From: JBMYYE01 sp049609065 | Lineage (GTDB): Bacteria > Pseudomonadota > Alphaproteobacteria > Rhodobacterales > Rhodobacteraceae | Direction: 5' to 3' | Length of the DNA: 21,755 bases | Assembly (NCBI GenBank): GCA_049609065.1 | Contig: JBMYYE010000031.1 | Location: 1-21,755, forward strand | Part shown: piece by piece, positions 21,623 through 21,755 of the stretch | How the letters are laid out: each line of letters starts with the position of its first letter | Position numbering within the stretch: position 1 is the first letter of the stretch | Translations under genes and position numbers: made by a program | Notes under the pieces: generated by a model | Seen by the model: the letters and a program-made list of their open reading frames with translations, nothing else | Database searches by the model: none | What the model was told of the DNA's origin: nothing

Positions 21623-21755
21623 ATGGCCGACATTTTTGACACTGCATTTTGGATCACCTCTGGCTTGATCGTTATTTTGCTGGCGCTTTCTGCGTTCTTC
21701 TCTGGCTCGGAAACGGCCCTAACGGCGGCGTCGCGTGGGAAACTGCGTGCTAAGG
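21623..21755 (+). CDS. CNNM/CorC (HlyC) family membrane protein, N-terminal part
   Basis: Only the first 44 codons are in the window. The product begins MADIFDTAFWITSGLIVILL and continues through SAFFSGSETALTAASRGKLR. A first TM helix followed by FFSGSETAL is the hallmark of the DUF21/CNNM membrane domain, usually followed by paired CBS domains and a CorC-HlyC domain and linked to magnesium or cobalt handling. The ribosome-binding site is weak (GAG about 12 nt upstream). It follows xerD on the same strand with a 113-nt gap. The rest of the protein lies beyond the edge. Confidence 0.85.
   Translation, partial: MADIFDTAFWITSGLIVILLALSAFFSGSETALTAASRGKLRAK

Overview
The window looks like a chromosomal segment from an alphaproteobacterium of the Rhodobacteraceae (Roseobacter-type). 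I infer this from gene content and protein style: a betaine/homocysteine methyltransferase next to a MtbC-like corrinoid protein and a DUF1638 protein, purM-purN-rnd, aroK-aroB beside xerD, NnrS, and a LapB-type type I secretion transporter. No taxonomic search was possible.

Layout. (1) 1-3369 is a B12/methionine region: a gene tail cut by the window edge, a Bmt-type homocysteine methyltransferase, a corrinoid protein with a strong terminator, a hotdog thioesterase on the opposite strand, and DUF1638. (2) 3366-5577 holds sufE, a small lipoprotein and rnd. (3) 5636-7284 is the purM-purN operon, read leftward. (4) 7454-10050 holds a tRNA with CAU anticodon, an orphan EnvZ-like histidine kinase, a divergent LACTB2-like metallo-hydrolase and tRNA-Asn, followed by a perfect 15-bp inverted repeat. 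(5) 10310-13746 is a two-gene type I secretion unit (ABC transporter and HlyD-type adaptor) with no outer-membrane partner or substrate in view. (6) 13743-16830 holds nnrS, a FadM/YbgC-like thioesterase, a small exported lytic transglycosylase and ssb. (7) 16937-18600 is aroK-aroB, read leftward. (8) 18790-21755 holds a 45-residue membrane protein overlapping a 550-residue exported protein of unknown function, then xerD and the start of a CorC/HlyC (CNNM) family protein.

Most genes are housekeeping. The parts with least explained biology are the split homocysteine methyltransferase/corrinoid/DUF1638 set, the secretion pair beside tRNA-Asn, and the overlapping 45/550-residue envelope pair. Coupling is shown by one-base TAATG junctions in purM-purN and aroK-aroB, a 2-nt gap in the secretion pair and a 14-nt overlap before xerD. 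I found no CRISPR array, insertion sequence, prophage gene or clear defence system. I do not claim a wholly new system; the findings list the best leads.
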